This document shows positions 6,373-14,126 of a DNA stretch of 16,252 nucleotides, one piece after another. The stretch lies in assembly GCA_036676355.1 (NCBI GenBank), contig JAKFDA010000027.1:1-16252 (forward strand), in the 5' to 3' direction. The notes below the pieces were generated by a model. It worked only from the letters and a program-made list of their open reading frames with translations. It was not told where the DNA came from and searched no databases. The first letter of the stretch is position 1. Each line of letters opens with the position of its first letter. A program made the position numbers and the translations under genes. This DNA is from ZC4RG42 sp036676355. Its GTDB lineage: Bacteria; Pseudomonadota; Gammaproteobacteria; Burkholderiales; SG8-39.

Positions 6373-8984
6373 TGCAGTTCCGGAAGCCGGTGCAGGAAGT
6401 CGAGCACACCGGTGCCGCGCATCAGCAGGAACAGTGCCGCGCCGATGAGCAGGTTCTTCATTGCGACATATGAGGTCATGTCCGCCCAGGTAGCGGCGCG
6501 CAGATTGTGTCCCCACCACGGCCCTTCCTTTACCCACGGCTTGCAGTGCATACGCGTGATGAGTTCGTAGCTGCTCCATGCCAACCACCAGCCGAGGATG
6601 ATCCCCGTTCCCAGTCGTCCCGACGCGCCGAGCAGCCACACCCAGGTCACCAGCACCGCCAGGCCGATGCCTGCGGCGCGCAACAGAATCGGCAACTTGA
6701 GGAACTCGCGGTTCCACGGAATAAGGTGATCGACGAGTTCGCGACGCAGCCAATTCACCACGCCGCGCGCGCGTCCCTCGATCACCACTGGCGCAGTCGC
6801 CCCGGTCTGCACTTTTGCCGGCTGCACGGCAACCGGATGGATTGGAATGAAATAGCCGTTCGCGCCAATCGGTGTGAGCGGCAATCCGGCCTTGGTCCGC
6901 TGTTTACGCTCTTTCACCAGTGGCGGGCAGGCGTGATCGTCGTAATAAAGAATCATGCAATCGAGACACAACATGCATTCGCGTGGATCAATGCGACCGA
7001 CTTCATCGATGGATAGCGAGTCGCATCCTTTGGCGCAGGCGTGACAGGTCGTGCATTCCTGTTTGCGCTTGAGCCCCCACCAGCGGAAAGTCGAAGGAAC
7101 CGCGAGGCCCGCGCCGAGCGGGCAGAGGTATTTGCAGAACGGCCGCTCGATGAACAGCGCAACGACGAACAGCGCCACCCAGAAGGTGATGAAAGGCCAC
7201 GAGCGATTCCATACGCCGATGAGGAATGTGGTTTTGAACGGCTCGATTTCGGCCAGTTTTTCCGCCATGCCGATCGAGTAGAACGAAACGCCAAGCAGGC
7301 CGGCGAAGACGAAATATTTCACCCACTTCAGCTTGTTGTGCAAGCGCATCGGCAGCTTGAACTGGAAGCGCTTCAGGCCGATTGCGCCGGCAACGCGATG
7401 GGCAATTTCGGTCAGTGCGCCGTAGGGACAGAGCCAGCCGCAGAACATGCCGCGCCCCCAGAAGAACACCGTGATGATGATGAAGATCCAGAACAGAAAA
7501 AGGAATGGATCGCTGAGGAACAGACCCCATTCCCACTTGAACAGGATCGAATGAAACCAGGTCAGCACCTGCGTGATCGACGGCACCGCCATGAGATAAA
7601 AACCGACGTAACCGATACTCACCGCCCATAGCAGATACTTCGGCCAGGAAACCCAGCGTTTATCTTTGCGATTGGCCCGACGCACGAACCAGTCGCGCGA
7701 TCCGTACAGGGTGCCGGCAGCCGCGAGGACCAGCACGAACAGGCCGATTTCAAACGCGCGGTTTTGCCAGACCTTCTTCCATATCGGCGCCGGGCGCTCA
7801 TACGCCGGCCGGTCACCGACGATGTAACGGCCGGGCAGCCAGTATTCCTGTTCGAAGCTCGCGAACGTGCGGACGCCGGTGTTGGTATCGATCTTGTTGG
7901 CGAGGAACACCAGATTCCACGGATAGGCGGGCGAGAAGTTGGCGCTGCGGATAATGAAGATCGCCGATTCGCGAAACCGCGGCGCGTCGGGGGCGTGCAC
8001 GCCGTACAGGTTCGTGTAGTCCTGATCGCGGAAGGTGAAGCTGTCCATATCCTGCGCGACATGGACGCGATCGAAAATGCCGCCACGCACGAAGCCCGAA
8101 CCCTTGAACGATTCGATGCCATCGGAAACGATGAATATCGCATGCTCGTTCGGTTGCAGATCCGACATCAGGCGCTGATATCCGCCATCGCCCAGCACGG
8201 CTTTGCCGATGGCGGGCGCGTTCAGATAGCCGAAATACATGTCGATGTAGGGTCGTGCGTCGCGCGGTTGGCCGACGTCCTGCGTGCGAACTGTGAGGCG
8301 CTGTACGCTGCCTTCCTTGACCAGCGTCGCCCAGTCGAGTTGCGCTTCGACGGAGGTGAATTCGATTTGCGGTCGCAGCACCGGCTTGACGATGCCGACC
8401 TGCCGGGCGATTTCCATCGCCGATCTGAGAATGACCTGGTTCTCCGCGATCACTGTCACGGTTGCGCCGCTGATGGCGTCCAGGCCGATGACGCCCTGAT
8501 CCCCGTGGCTTTTGCCGATTTCTATCTTATCGCCGACGAATCTGCCGATGTACTGACGGATGAACCTAGTCAGATCCGATTCCGGGATGCCGAGTAGCAG
8601 AATCGGTTCCGAATGCCGCAACACCTGCGCGCCGGTGATGACGCCCTGCGTGTCCATGCCGATCAGGGTGACGATGGGCTGTCCGGAATAACCGGGAATA
8701 TCGACGATGTCGGTGGAGAGAAAGACGTAGCCGATAAGCGTTCTCGTATCGCCTTCGGTTTTATACGCCTCCGCGTAAGGCGGACGTCCCTTGCGCGGCG
8801 AATAGCTGTCGGCGGCGGGCATCACCGCGTTGCACGGCACGTACGCGCAAAGATTGGCGTCGGTCGCAAGTTGCGCGGGTAGCGGTGCTTCGTAAGCCTG
8901 GCCGCTCGCGGCTATGACCGATGTAGAAATAAGCAGAAGCAGTGCGGCGGCAAATGCGGCCGGCCAGCGCAAGAGGGGCGTCAT
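6360..8984 (-). CDS. nosR: NosR, membrane flavo-iron-sulfur protein supporting N2O respiration
   Basis: An 874-residue protein. A cleavable signal (cut near VIA-AS, residues 22-27) is followed by a periplasmic FMN-binding domain containing SGATVT (172-177), where Thr177 is the expected ApbE flavinylation site. Transmembrane helices begin near residue 412. Two CxxxCP motifs of NapH/NosR type are present, FCGWLCP (Cys515, Cys519) and FCKYLCP (Cys617, Cys621). Two cytoplasmic ferredoxin-like clusters follow: Cys644/647/650/654, and Cys670/673/676 with Cys686. NosR is needed for NosZ activity and nos expression, probably as an electron donor. About 180 residues follow the second cluster, including two or three more hydrophobic helices, making it longer than the roughly 725-residue NosR of Pseudomonas. 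The ATG at 8984 was chosen for the signal peptide; its ribosome binding site is weak. It follows nosZ and overlaps nosD. Confidence 0.95.
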   Translation of the reverse strand: MTPLLRWPAAFAAALLLLISTSVIAASGQAYEAPLPAQLATDANLCAYVPCNAVMPAADSYSPRKGRPPYAEAYKTEGDTRTLIGYVFLSTDIVDIPGYSGQPIVTLIGMDTQGVITGAQVLRHSEPILLLGIPESDLTRFIRQYIGRFVGDKIEIGKSHGDQGVIGLDAISGATVTVIAENQVILRSAMEIARQVGIVKPVLRPQIEFTSVEAQLDWATLVKEGSVQRLTVRTQDVGQPRDARPYIDMYFGYLNAPAIGKAVLGDGGYQRLMSDLQPNEHAIFIVSDGIESFKGSGFVRGGIFDRVHVAQDMDSFTFRDQDYTNLYGVHAPDAPRFRESAIFIIRSANFSPAYPWNLVFLANKIDTNTGVRTFASFEQEYWLPGRYIVGDRPAYERPAPIWKKVWQNRAFEIGLFVLVLAAAGTLYGSRDWFVRRANRKDKRWVSWPKYLLWAVSIGYVGFYLMAVPSITQVLTWFHSILFKWEWGLFLSDPFLFLFWIFIIITVFFWGRGMFCGWLCPYGALTEIAHRVAGAIGLKRFQFKLPMRLHNKLKWVKYFVFAGLLGVSFYSIGMAEKLAEIEPFKTTFLIGVWNRSWPFITFWVALFVVALFIERPFCKYLCPLGAGLAVPSTFRWWGLKRKQECTTCHACAKGCDSLSIDEVGRIDPRECMLCLDCMILYYDDHACPPLVKERKQRTKAGLPLTPIGANGYFIPIHPVAVQPAKVQTGATAPVVIEGRARGVVNWLRRELVDHLIPWNREFLKLPILLRAAGIGLAVLVTWVWLLGASGRLGTGIILGWWLAWSSYELITRMHCKPWVKEGPWWGHNLRAATWADMTSYVAMKNLLIGAALFLLMRGTGVLDFLHRLPELQWLY

Positions 8985-9115
8985 GATTGGGTTGCCAGAG
9001 TTGGACGAGCGCCACGCCGCCCGGCGTGAACGTGCTGTATGGAGTGCGCACACAGGAAACGATGATCGCATGCGTGCTGAAAACCGCGACAGAACATCGC
9101 CGCGCGAGACACGGA

Positions 9116-9134
9116 GGAGCCTCGTCGAGGCTCC
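9116..9134 (-). repeat. Hairpin between nosZ and nosR
   Basis: A perfect 8-bp stem, GGAGCCTC and GAGGCTCC, with a 3-nt loop, starting 29 nt after the nosZ stop. On the coding strand it is followed by TCCGTGTC, not a T-run. It is therefore more likely a 3'-stabilising or attenuating hairpin that raises nosZ mRNA over the rest of the operon than a full terminator. Confidence 0.55.
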
Positions 9135-9162
9135 CCCTGTATAGGTCTCATCTGCCTTACTG

Positions 9163-11109
9163 TCAGCCTTCCACCAGCATTCTGGAGCGCATTTCCATAT
9201 GCAGTGCGTGGCAGAAGTGCGTGCAGTAGCACCAGTAGACGCCCGGCTTATCGGCCTTGAAGGTGATCGACTTGGTTTCCTGCGGGCTGACGACGAAGTT
9301 GACGTTGTAATTGGGGATCGCGAAGCCGTGGGTCAGATCCTCCACCTTGTCGAGGTTGGTCAGAATGATCGTGACTTCATCGCCGCGCTTGACCTTGAAC
9401 TCCGACATGCCGAACGCCGGCGCCTGAGACGTCAGATACACCGTGACCTTCTTGCCGTTGCGCTCGACCCGATTGTCCTTCGGCGATTTCACTGCGAGAG
9501 GGAAGTCGTCGATGTTGTAGATCTGCTTCGGCTTGATGATGTCGCGCCGGATGACGATCGAATCGTGCGGCTCGGAGTACACCGGCGAATCGTGAACCAG
9601 TTTCATCTTGCTGCCGCTGATGTCGATCAGCTGCGAGTTTTCGGGATGCAGCGGACCGACCGGCAGGAAACGGTCCTTGGAAAACTTATTGTCGGAGATG
9701 AAATACTTGCCGTCCGCTTCCTTCGTTTCGCCCATCGAGGTGAAGCCGTGGCCGGGCTGATAGTGCACGTCGATTCGATCGACCACGATCTTCGCCAGCG
9801 CATCCTTGTCGCCCTTGTGCGCCTTGATCGCGGCGTCGAGGTTCCATTTCACGATCTGGCTGTCGAGGAAGAGCGTGGTGTAGCAGTTGCCCTTGCCGTC
9901 GAACGCGCTGTGCAGCGGACCGAGGCCGATTTCGGGTTCGGCGACCACGGTGTCGCGCGGCTCCTTGAGTTCGCCGTCGAACCACTTCAGCACCAGCTCG
10001 TGTTCGATCAGCGTCGCAGTGGGCGAGAGTTTGCCCGAACATGCGTAGTACTTGCCGTCGGGGCTGATATTCACACCGTGCGGATTCTTCGGCAGCGGCA
10101 CGTAACAGGTCACCGCCGTCTTCGGATCGGCGTTGGCGGCCTTGGTGCCGTCTACGATCGGTACCTTCGAGTCGCCGATGGTGAAAGTCTTGCCGGCCTT
10201 GACCGCTTCCTCGATGCGGGCGATGTTGAAAAACACGCAGGTATCGCGCTCGACCGACATCATGTTGACGTAGGTCGCGCCGCCTTCGGTGTTGTACTGA
10301 TTCGTGCAGGCGAGCTTGCCGTCGTACGAGGTGGCGAGCAGATCCATGTTGCCGTCGACCTTGCACTGCCAGCGCACTTCAAGTGTTTCCGCGTCGACGC
10401 AGGTGAACAGGCAGAAGTAATTTTCCGGCTTGTCGAGGTCGCGGCCATCGTTCGGATGCGGAATGTGGAATTCGCTGCCGCAGAACACGCGCGTGGTGTG
10501 GTTGATGTTCGGGTCCACCGGATCACGCTTGTCCGGAAAGATGCCGTGGAAACCCTGCACGTTGGGCAATTGCGTGATCTTGTCGCACTCCATCGTATCG
10601 AGGCGAATGCGCGCGATGCGGGTGTTGATCTTGTCGTTAACGAAAATCCATTTGCCGTCGTACGTTCCGTCGGTATAGGACGGATGGACGTGGTGGGTAT
10701 CGCCGGTGTTGTACTTCAGCGTGCCGTCGGGGTTGGTGCCGAGAATTTTCTTCGATTCGTTGGTCAGGCCCCAGCCGGTCAGCGGGTCGATGTTGAATAC
10801 CGGGATGCGCTTGAGCAAGCGCCCGGAAGGCAGCGCGTAGATGCGCATCTCGCCGGAGTGACCGCCGCTGGAAAACGAGTAGTACTCATCCAGCTGGCCC
10901 GGATGCACTGCGTATTTAGCGTAATCGATAGAGGCATCCGCGCCGACTGCCGCAGTCGATTTCGCGGCCTCCGTTTCGCTATTGCAACCCGCGAGGCCCA
11001 GAGACAGGCCCGCGCCGGCGAGGCCGGTCAAGGCGGCGGTATTGAGAAATTTCCTGCGGCCCGGGTCCTCGGGAATAATGTTCTCGGGGAGCACTTTGCG
11101 CGTGGTCAC
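9163..11109 (-). CDS. nosZ: Nitrous oxide reductase NosZ, clade I
   Basis: The terminal denitrification enzyme (N2O + 2e- + 2H+ to N2 + H2O), 648 residues. The N-terminus carries a twin-arginine motif (GRRKFLN, 17-23) and a hydrophobic run that ends in a lipobox-like LAGC (Cys42). The seven-bladed propeller with CuZ ligands includes DTHHVH (137-142), TDGTYDGKW, EFHIPHPNDG and a later HGVNISPDGKYYACSGK. The C-terminal cupredoxin domain has the CuA site CTHFCHALHMEM: Cys629, Cys633, His637 and Met640, plus a histidine in LTHGF. The usual Trp between the two cysteines is His631. The start codon is GTG at 11109, with AAGGA 9 nt upstream. An FNR-like promoter lies about 50-90 bp upstream. The Tat signal and accompanying NosR place it in clade I. 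Confidence 0.98.
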   Translation of the reverse strand: MTTRKVLPENIIPEDPGRRKFLNTAALTGLAGAGLSLGLAGCNSETEAAKSTAAVGADASIDYAKYAVHPGQLDEYYSFSSGGHSGEMRIYALPSGRLLKRIPVFNIDPLTGWGLTNESKKILGTNPDGTLKYNTGDTHHVHPSYTDGTYDGKWIFVNDKINTRIARIRLDTMECDKITQLPNVQGFHGIFPDKRDPVDPNINHTTRVFCGSEFHIPHPNDGRDLDKPENYFCLFTCVDAETLEVRWQCKVDGNMDLLATSYDGKLACTNQYNTEGGATYVNMMSVERDTCVFFNIARIEEAVKAGKTFTIGDSKVPIVDGTKAANADPKTAVTCYVPLPKNPHGVNISPDGKYYACSGKLSPTATLIEHELVLKWFDGELKEPRDTVVAEPEIGLGPLHSAFDGKGNCYTTLFLDSQIVKWNLDAAIKAHKGDKDALAKIVVDRIDVHYQPGHGFTSMGETKEADGKYFISDNKFSKDRFLPVGPLHPENSQLIDISGSKMKLVHDSPVYSEPHDSIVIRRDIIKPKQIYNIDDFPLAVKSPKDNRVERNGKKVTVYLTSQAPAFGMSEFKVKRGDEVTIILTNLDKVEDLTHGFAIPNYNVNFVVSPQETKSITFKADKPGVYWCYCTHFCHALHMEMRSRMLVEG

Positions 11110-11161
11110 GTGGCGATTTCCTTCTGATGGTTAATGTGCAAACTTGATTTGGATGTCATGA

Positions 11162-11202
11162 ATGTTAGGGGCAACGCGACGAGGCCGGTTGACCAGCATC
11201 AA
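11162..11202 (-). promoter_or_regulatory. Predicted FNR/DNR-activated class II promoter of nosZ
   Basis: The minus strand has TTGATGCTGGTCAA at 11202-11189, matching the FNR/DNR box TTGAT-N4-ATCAA at 9 of 10 positions. It also has TAACAT at 11167-11162 as a -10 element. With transcription starting near 11155 the box is centred at about -40.5, essentially the class II FNR position, leaving a leader of about 46 nt before the GTG. This is the pattern expected for nos genes activated at low oxygen or by NO. The sequences are seen; activity is inferred. Confidence 0.7.
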
Positions 11203-11217
11203 AGATGATGCTGTCAA
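11189..11217. repeat. Long imperfect inverted repeat overlapping the nosZ FNR box
   Basis: CAGCATCA (11194-11201) and TGATGCTG (11206-11213) form a perfect 8-bp inverted repeat with a 4-nt centre. The symmetry continues outward as TTGAC on the left and TCAA on the right, with a single bulged base. The FNR-like box occupies the left half. The structure could be a composite operator or a hairpin just upstream of the promoter. Confidence 0.6.
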
Positions 11218-11289
11218 CGCGGCTGGAGCGAGTTCGCGTTGGAGGGCGTCGGCGCTCTAATCGTTTTTAAATGCAGCGATTTATGGCCC

Positions 11290-12306
11290 TTATTGTGCCA
11301 TGCGCGCCTGCATGGACGGCGTCATGTGCACATTTCCCTGAGCATCGATCAGCATGACTTCGTCCAGCCCCAGTCGCTGCGACATCTCGCGCCAATGCGT
11401 CGGGCCGACGATGAATAGCGGTTTCGAATAGCCGTCGGAGCGCAGGCCCGGCGCCTCGCCACCGGAAACGATGATTGTGACGGAGGCGACCAGATCGACC
11501 GTTTCGCCGTTGCGCGGATCGATGATGTGCGCGCGACGTTTGCCTTCCTGCATGAAGTAACGGCGATAGTCGCCGCTGGTGCCGATCGCTTCGCTGTCGT
11601 GAAGATCCAGTTGCGCGATGGTGCCTTCGTGGCGCGGGTCCTGGATGCCGACGCGCCATGGACGCTCGCCCGGTTGGCCGACGGCGAGAATGTTGCCACC
11701 GACATTGATGAGCGCGGCTTCGACGCCCTCTTCACGCAGAATTCGGGCCGCTTGATCGAGTGCGTAGCCCTTGGCCCAACCGCCGAAATCGAGCATCACA
11801 GCCTTGTTCACGCTCCAGATCACCGTGCCGTCGTAACGCAGATCGGTCATGCGCGGGTTGGCATCGACCCAGCGTTTGATCTCCGCCGCGGCGGGTTGAT
11901 GCGCGACCGCGCGATCGCTCTGGAATCCCCACAGGCGGATCAGATGGCCGATAGCGGGATTGAACGTGTTGCCGGAGCGTTCGGCCAGTTCGGTCGCCGA
12001 CTTGAGCAGATAAACCATTTCCGCATCGCCCTGGTAGCGTTCACCGCGCGCGATGTGTTCGTTCAGCGCGGTCAGTTCGCTTGGCTGCCAGGCGTGGTAC
12101 TTGTCATGCAGGCGATTGAACTCGTTCAGTACGCGTGTGCCCAGCACGCGGGCACGGTCCGGGGATTCGCCGTAAATGCTGATCTCCACCGCCGTGCCGA
12201 AGACCTGGCCCTGAACACGATGGATTTCCTTGTGCGGGCCGCAGGCAGTCAGCAGCACGAGCAGGTTGATAATGAGGAGTGCGCGGTGTGGCGAAGGTCG
12301 ATACAC
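11290..12306 (-). CDS. apbE: ApbE/NosX-type FAD:protein FMN transferase, lipoprotein
   Basis: A 338-residue periplasmic flavin transferase that attaches FMN from FAD to a Thr/Ser in target proteins. The signal peptide ends in lipobox LTAC (Cys22). ApbE motifs appear in order: GTAVEISIYG (37-46), FNPAIGHLIRLWGF (115-128), DFGGWAKGYALD (173-184), NVGGN (201-205), TSGDYRRY (243-250) and HIIDPRNG (260-267), with an acidic metal-site residue at Asp291. The start is a GTG at 12306; an in-frame TAA lies four codons upstream and no strong ribosome binding site is visible. It precedes nosZ and nosR on the same strand, so NosR, whose SGATVT motif needs flavinylation, is the natural substrate. nosZ has its own promoter, so apbE may be separately transcribed. 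Confidence 0.94.
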   Translation of the reverse strand: MYRPSPHRALLIINLLVLLTACGPHKEIHRVQGQVFGTAVEISIYGESPDRARVLGTRVLNEFNRLHDKYHAWQPSELTALNEHIARGERYQGDAEMVYLLKSATELAERSGNTFNPAIGHLIRLWGFQSDRAVAHQPAAAEIKRWVDANPRMTDLRYDGTVIWSVNKAVMLDFGGWAKGYALDQAARILREEGVEAALINVGGNILAVGQPGERPWRVGIQDPRHEGTIAQLDLHDSEAIGTSGDYRRYFMQEGKRRAHIIDPRNGETVDLVASVTIIVSGGEAPGLRSDGYSKPLFIVGPTHWREMSQRLGLDEVMLIDAQGNVHMTPSMQARMAQ

Positions 12307-12548
12307 GATGAGTGATTAAGTGTGCGCTGTGCGGCCTGCGTCGATCGCCGCATTCTAGGGGATCAGACGGGTTAATCCGATTTTCGTCATCGCTCGAACA
12401 GGGAAGTTGTACTCGTGATGCAGGCGGTCGATAGCAATGCGCACTTTGTCGCATCGTTACCACAAAGCTGCGCGGCAAGCGTGAAAAGTTAGCGCGCGCG
12501 GGAGGAGTGTGCGCGCATAATTCTCTCGGCATTCTTCAGGAGCCCACC

Positions 12549-12725
12549 GTGGAACAAGGCCAAGGCGAGAGTACGAGTACAGTCCAAAACGCAATCAGTT
12601 TTTCCGGTCCCGATAACGCGGGCCGCAATTCGACCGACATCGAGCGGCGAGTCAAACAGACGAAAGAATCCACTACGGAATGGCCGGGTCCGCTGGATGG
12701 ACCGCTCGGTTATTCCGAGACTTGA
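12549..12725 (+). CDS. Possible small hydrophilic protein of unknown function (58 aa)
   Basis: A GTG start with AGGAG at the ideal 6-nt spacing opens a 58-codon frame. The frame ends in TGA about 60 nt before a strong intrinsic terminator. The product is polar, rich in Ser, Thr, Gln and Glu, and has no signal peptide or membrane helix. Its C-terminus is distinctive, EWPGPLDGPLGYSET. I recognise no family. The ribosome binding site and terminator support an independent transcript, divergent from apbE. It could instead be a small RNA in which the ORF is incidental. No clear promoter is visible. Confidence 0.45.
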   Translation: MEQGQGESTSTVQNAISFSGPDNAGRNSTDIERRVKQTKESTTEWPGPLDGPLGYSET

Positions 12726-12788
12726 GCTATACCGCCCAGGCATCGAAATCCACAGGACACAGGAGCAGCAAACGCTCAGGGGAGAGAA

Positions 12789-12817
12789 GGGCCGCGATCA
12801 TTCGCGGCCCTTTTTTT
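12789..12817 (+). terminator. Strong intrinsic terminator
   Basis: GGGCCGCG (12789-12796) and CGCGGCCC (12803-12810) form a perfect 8-bp GC-rich stem with loop ATCATT, followed directly by seven Ts. It is oriented to end a plus-strand transcript that includes the small ORF at 12549. Confidence 0.92.
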
Positions 12818-12889
12818 GTCTGCGTGTCGGTGCTGCCGGTACGTTGATCGCACATCGCAGGGCATGCGTTCAGACGGAATGCGCGCATT

Positions 12890-12914
12890 AAAAAGCCCCG
12901 CACAAGGCGGGGCT
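12890..12914 (-). terminator. Intrinsic terminator of the iron-binding protein gene
   Basis: On the minus strand AGCCCCGC (12914-12907) and GCGGGGCT (12901-12894) form an 8-bp stem with a 5-nt loop, followed by TTTTTAAT. It begins 26 nt after the fbpA-like stop codon and implies that this gene is the last, or only, gene of its transcript. Confidence 0.9.
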
Positions 12915-12939
12915 GAAGCGATACGGAAACGAGTAACGC

Positions 12940-13971
12940 CTACTTCCAGCCGACGCGATCGTAGATTTTCTGCGCGGCGGGCTGATTGCGACCCAGTGCC
13001 GAAACGTTGAGCGGGTCGTATTTGAGCTGGCCGAAGGAGGTGAGCGCAGGGTTGTTCACCTGCACGCTCGTCACGACCGGCCATTCGTTGTTGCCGTCGG
13101 CGAAATAACGCTGCGCGTCGTCGCTCGCCAGATATTCCAGGAATTTGACGGCCGCTTCGCGATGCGGCGCGTGTTTCAACACGCCTGCGCCGGAAATGTT
13201 GACGTGCGTGCCGGTCGTCGTCTGGTTGGGGAACACCACGCCGACTTTTTGCGCGATGGCTTTGTCATCGGGTTTTTCCGAACGCGCGATGCGGGCGTAG
13301 TAGTAATGGTTGGCAATCGCCACATCGCACTCGCCTGCCGCGACGCCTTTGATCTGGTCGGTGTCGCCGCCTTTAGGCGCACGAGCGAGATTGTTCTTCA
13401 CGCTCTGCGCCCAGGCTTCGGCCTTCTTTTCGCCGGCGTGTTCGATCATCGCACTGAGTAGAGAGAGGTTGTAGATATGGCTGCCGGAGCGTACGCAGAT
13501 ACGACCTTTCCACTTCGGGTCGGCCAGTTGCTCATAGGTCGCCACTTCGGCGGGCTTCACACGTTCCTTGTCGTACGCGATGACGCGCGCGCGCATGGAG
13601 AAGCCGTACCAGAGACCGTTCGGCTCGCGAAAGGTCGACGGGATGCGCTGATCGAGCACTTTTGACTGAACAGGTTGCAACAGGCCGAGTTGTTCGACGC
13701 GCCAGAGGCGGCCGGCGTCCACGGTGATGAACACGTCGGCAGGGCTCTTGGCGCCTTCGTTGCGAATCCGCTCGATCAGCGGATCTTCGCCTGCCTCGAT
13801 GCGATTGATCTTGATGCCGGTCTGCTTGGTGAATCCGTCGTACAACGCTTCGTCGGTCTTGTAATGACGCGACGAATAGATGTTCAAAACGCTGTCCTGG
13901 GCCACTGCGCCGAGCGGCAGCAGCAGACCGAGGACCAGAGCGGCGATCGCCGGTCGTGGGCCAATCGACAT
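12940..13971 (-). CDS. fbpA: Fe(3+) ABC transporter periplasmic binding protein, FbpA/FutA type
   Basis: A 343-residue periplasmic solute-binding protein. The signal peptide is cut near AVA-QDS (residue 25). The mature start, LNIYSSRHY, carries His36 and Tyr37. Later motifs are PADVFITVDAGRLW (77-90) and a tyrosine cluster, NHYYYARIAR (221-230). This spacing of early His/Tyr and late Tyr-Tyr residues is that of the FutA/FbpA ferric-binding family. The ATG at 13971 has AAGGAG 8 nt upstream. A Fur box lies about 100 bp upstream, indicating iron repression. No permease (fbpB) or ATPase (fbpC) gene is adjacent and a terminator follows, so here it is an orphan binding protein whose transporter must be elsewhere. 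Confidence 0.93.
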   Translation of the reverse strand: MSIGPRPAIAALVLGLLLPLGAVAQDSVLNIYSSRHYKTDEALYDGFTKQTGIKINRIEAGEDPLIERIRNEGAKSPADVFITVDAGRLWRVEQLGLLQPVQSKVLDQRIPSTFREPNGLWYGFSMRARVIAYDKERVKPAEVATYEQLADPKWKGRICVRSGSHIYNLSLLSAMIEHAGEKKAEAWAQSVKNNLARAPKGGDTDQIKGVAAGECDVAIANHYYYARIARSEKPDDKAIAQKVGVVFPNQTTTGTHVNISGAGVLKHAPHREAAVKFLEYLASDDAQRYFADGNNEWPVVTSVQVNNPALTSFGQLKYDPLNVSALGRNQPAAQKIYDRVGWK

Positions 13972-14073
13972 GGGGTTTTCTCCTTATTGATGAGTCGGTT
14001 CGGGGCGAATCCTAGCAGCAGGAACGGGCCGTTGCCAAGGAAAACGAGAACCATTCGCATTGCGTTTGCATAT

Positions 14074-14092
14074 GTAGATGAGAATCATTATC
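14074..14092. promoter_or_regulatory. Fur box between the fbpA-like gene and the DUF2325 gene
   Basis: The 19 bases GTAGATGAGAATCATTATC match the Fur consensus GATAATGATAATCATTATC at 15 positions. It overlaps a possible plus-strand promoter (TTGCAT at 14066-14071, 17 bp, TATCAT at 14089-14094) that would drive the DUF2325 gene. A weaker related element, GAGAACCATTCGC, lies at 14046-14058 nearer the iron-binding gene. Both divergent genes are therefore likely to be derepressed when iron is scarce. Confidence 0.78.
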
Positions 14093-14126
14093 ATTTCCGT
14101 ATATTACGAAACCGTGAGGGTTGGCG

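Noticed and set aside
6373..6753. N-terminal extension of the nosD frame.
   Set aside because: It runs back through the 3' part of nosR with Arg-rich nonsense sequence. The signal peptide and NosD body start at 6372 or 6354.
9116..9134. Hairpin after nosZ as an intrinsic terminator.
   Set aside because: There is no T-tract on the coding strand, and the rest of the nos genes follow in the same direction.
9199..11127. A 642-codon open frame on the plus strand opposite nosZ.
   Set aside because: It is an antisense shadow of a highly biased GC-rich gene. The minus strand encodes a full NosZ with all copper ligands, and the plus-strand product has no recognisable domain.
12444..12467. CTTTGT and ACAAAG inverted repeat upstream of apbE as a regulator site.
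   Set aside because: The arms are only 6 bp with a 12-nt spacer, match no known consensus I can name, and such matches are expected by chance.
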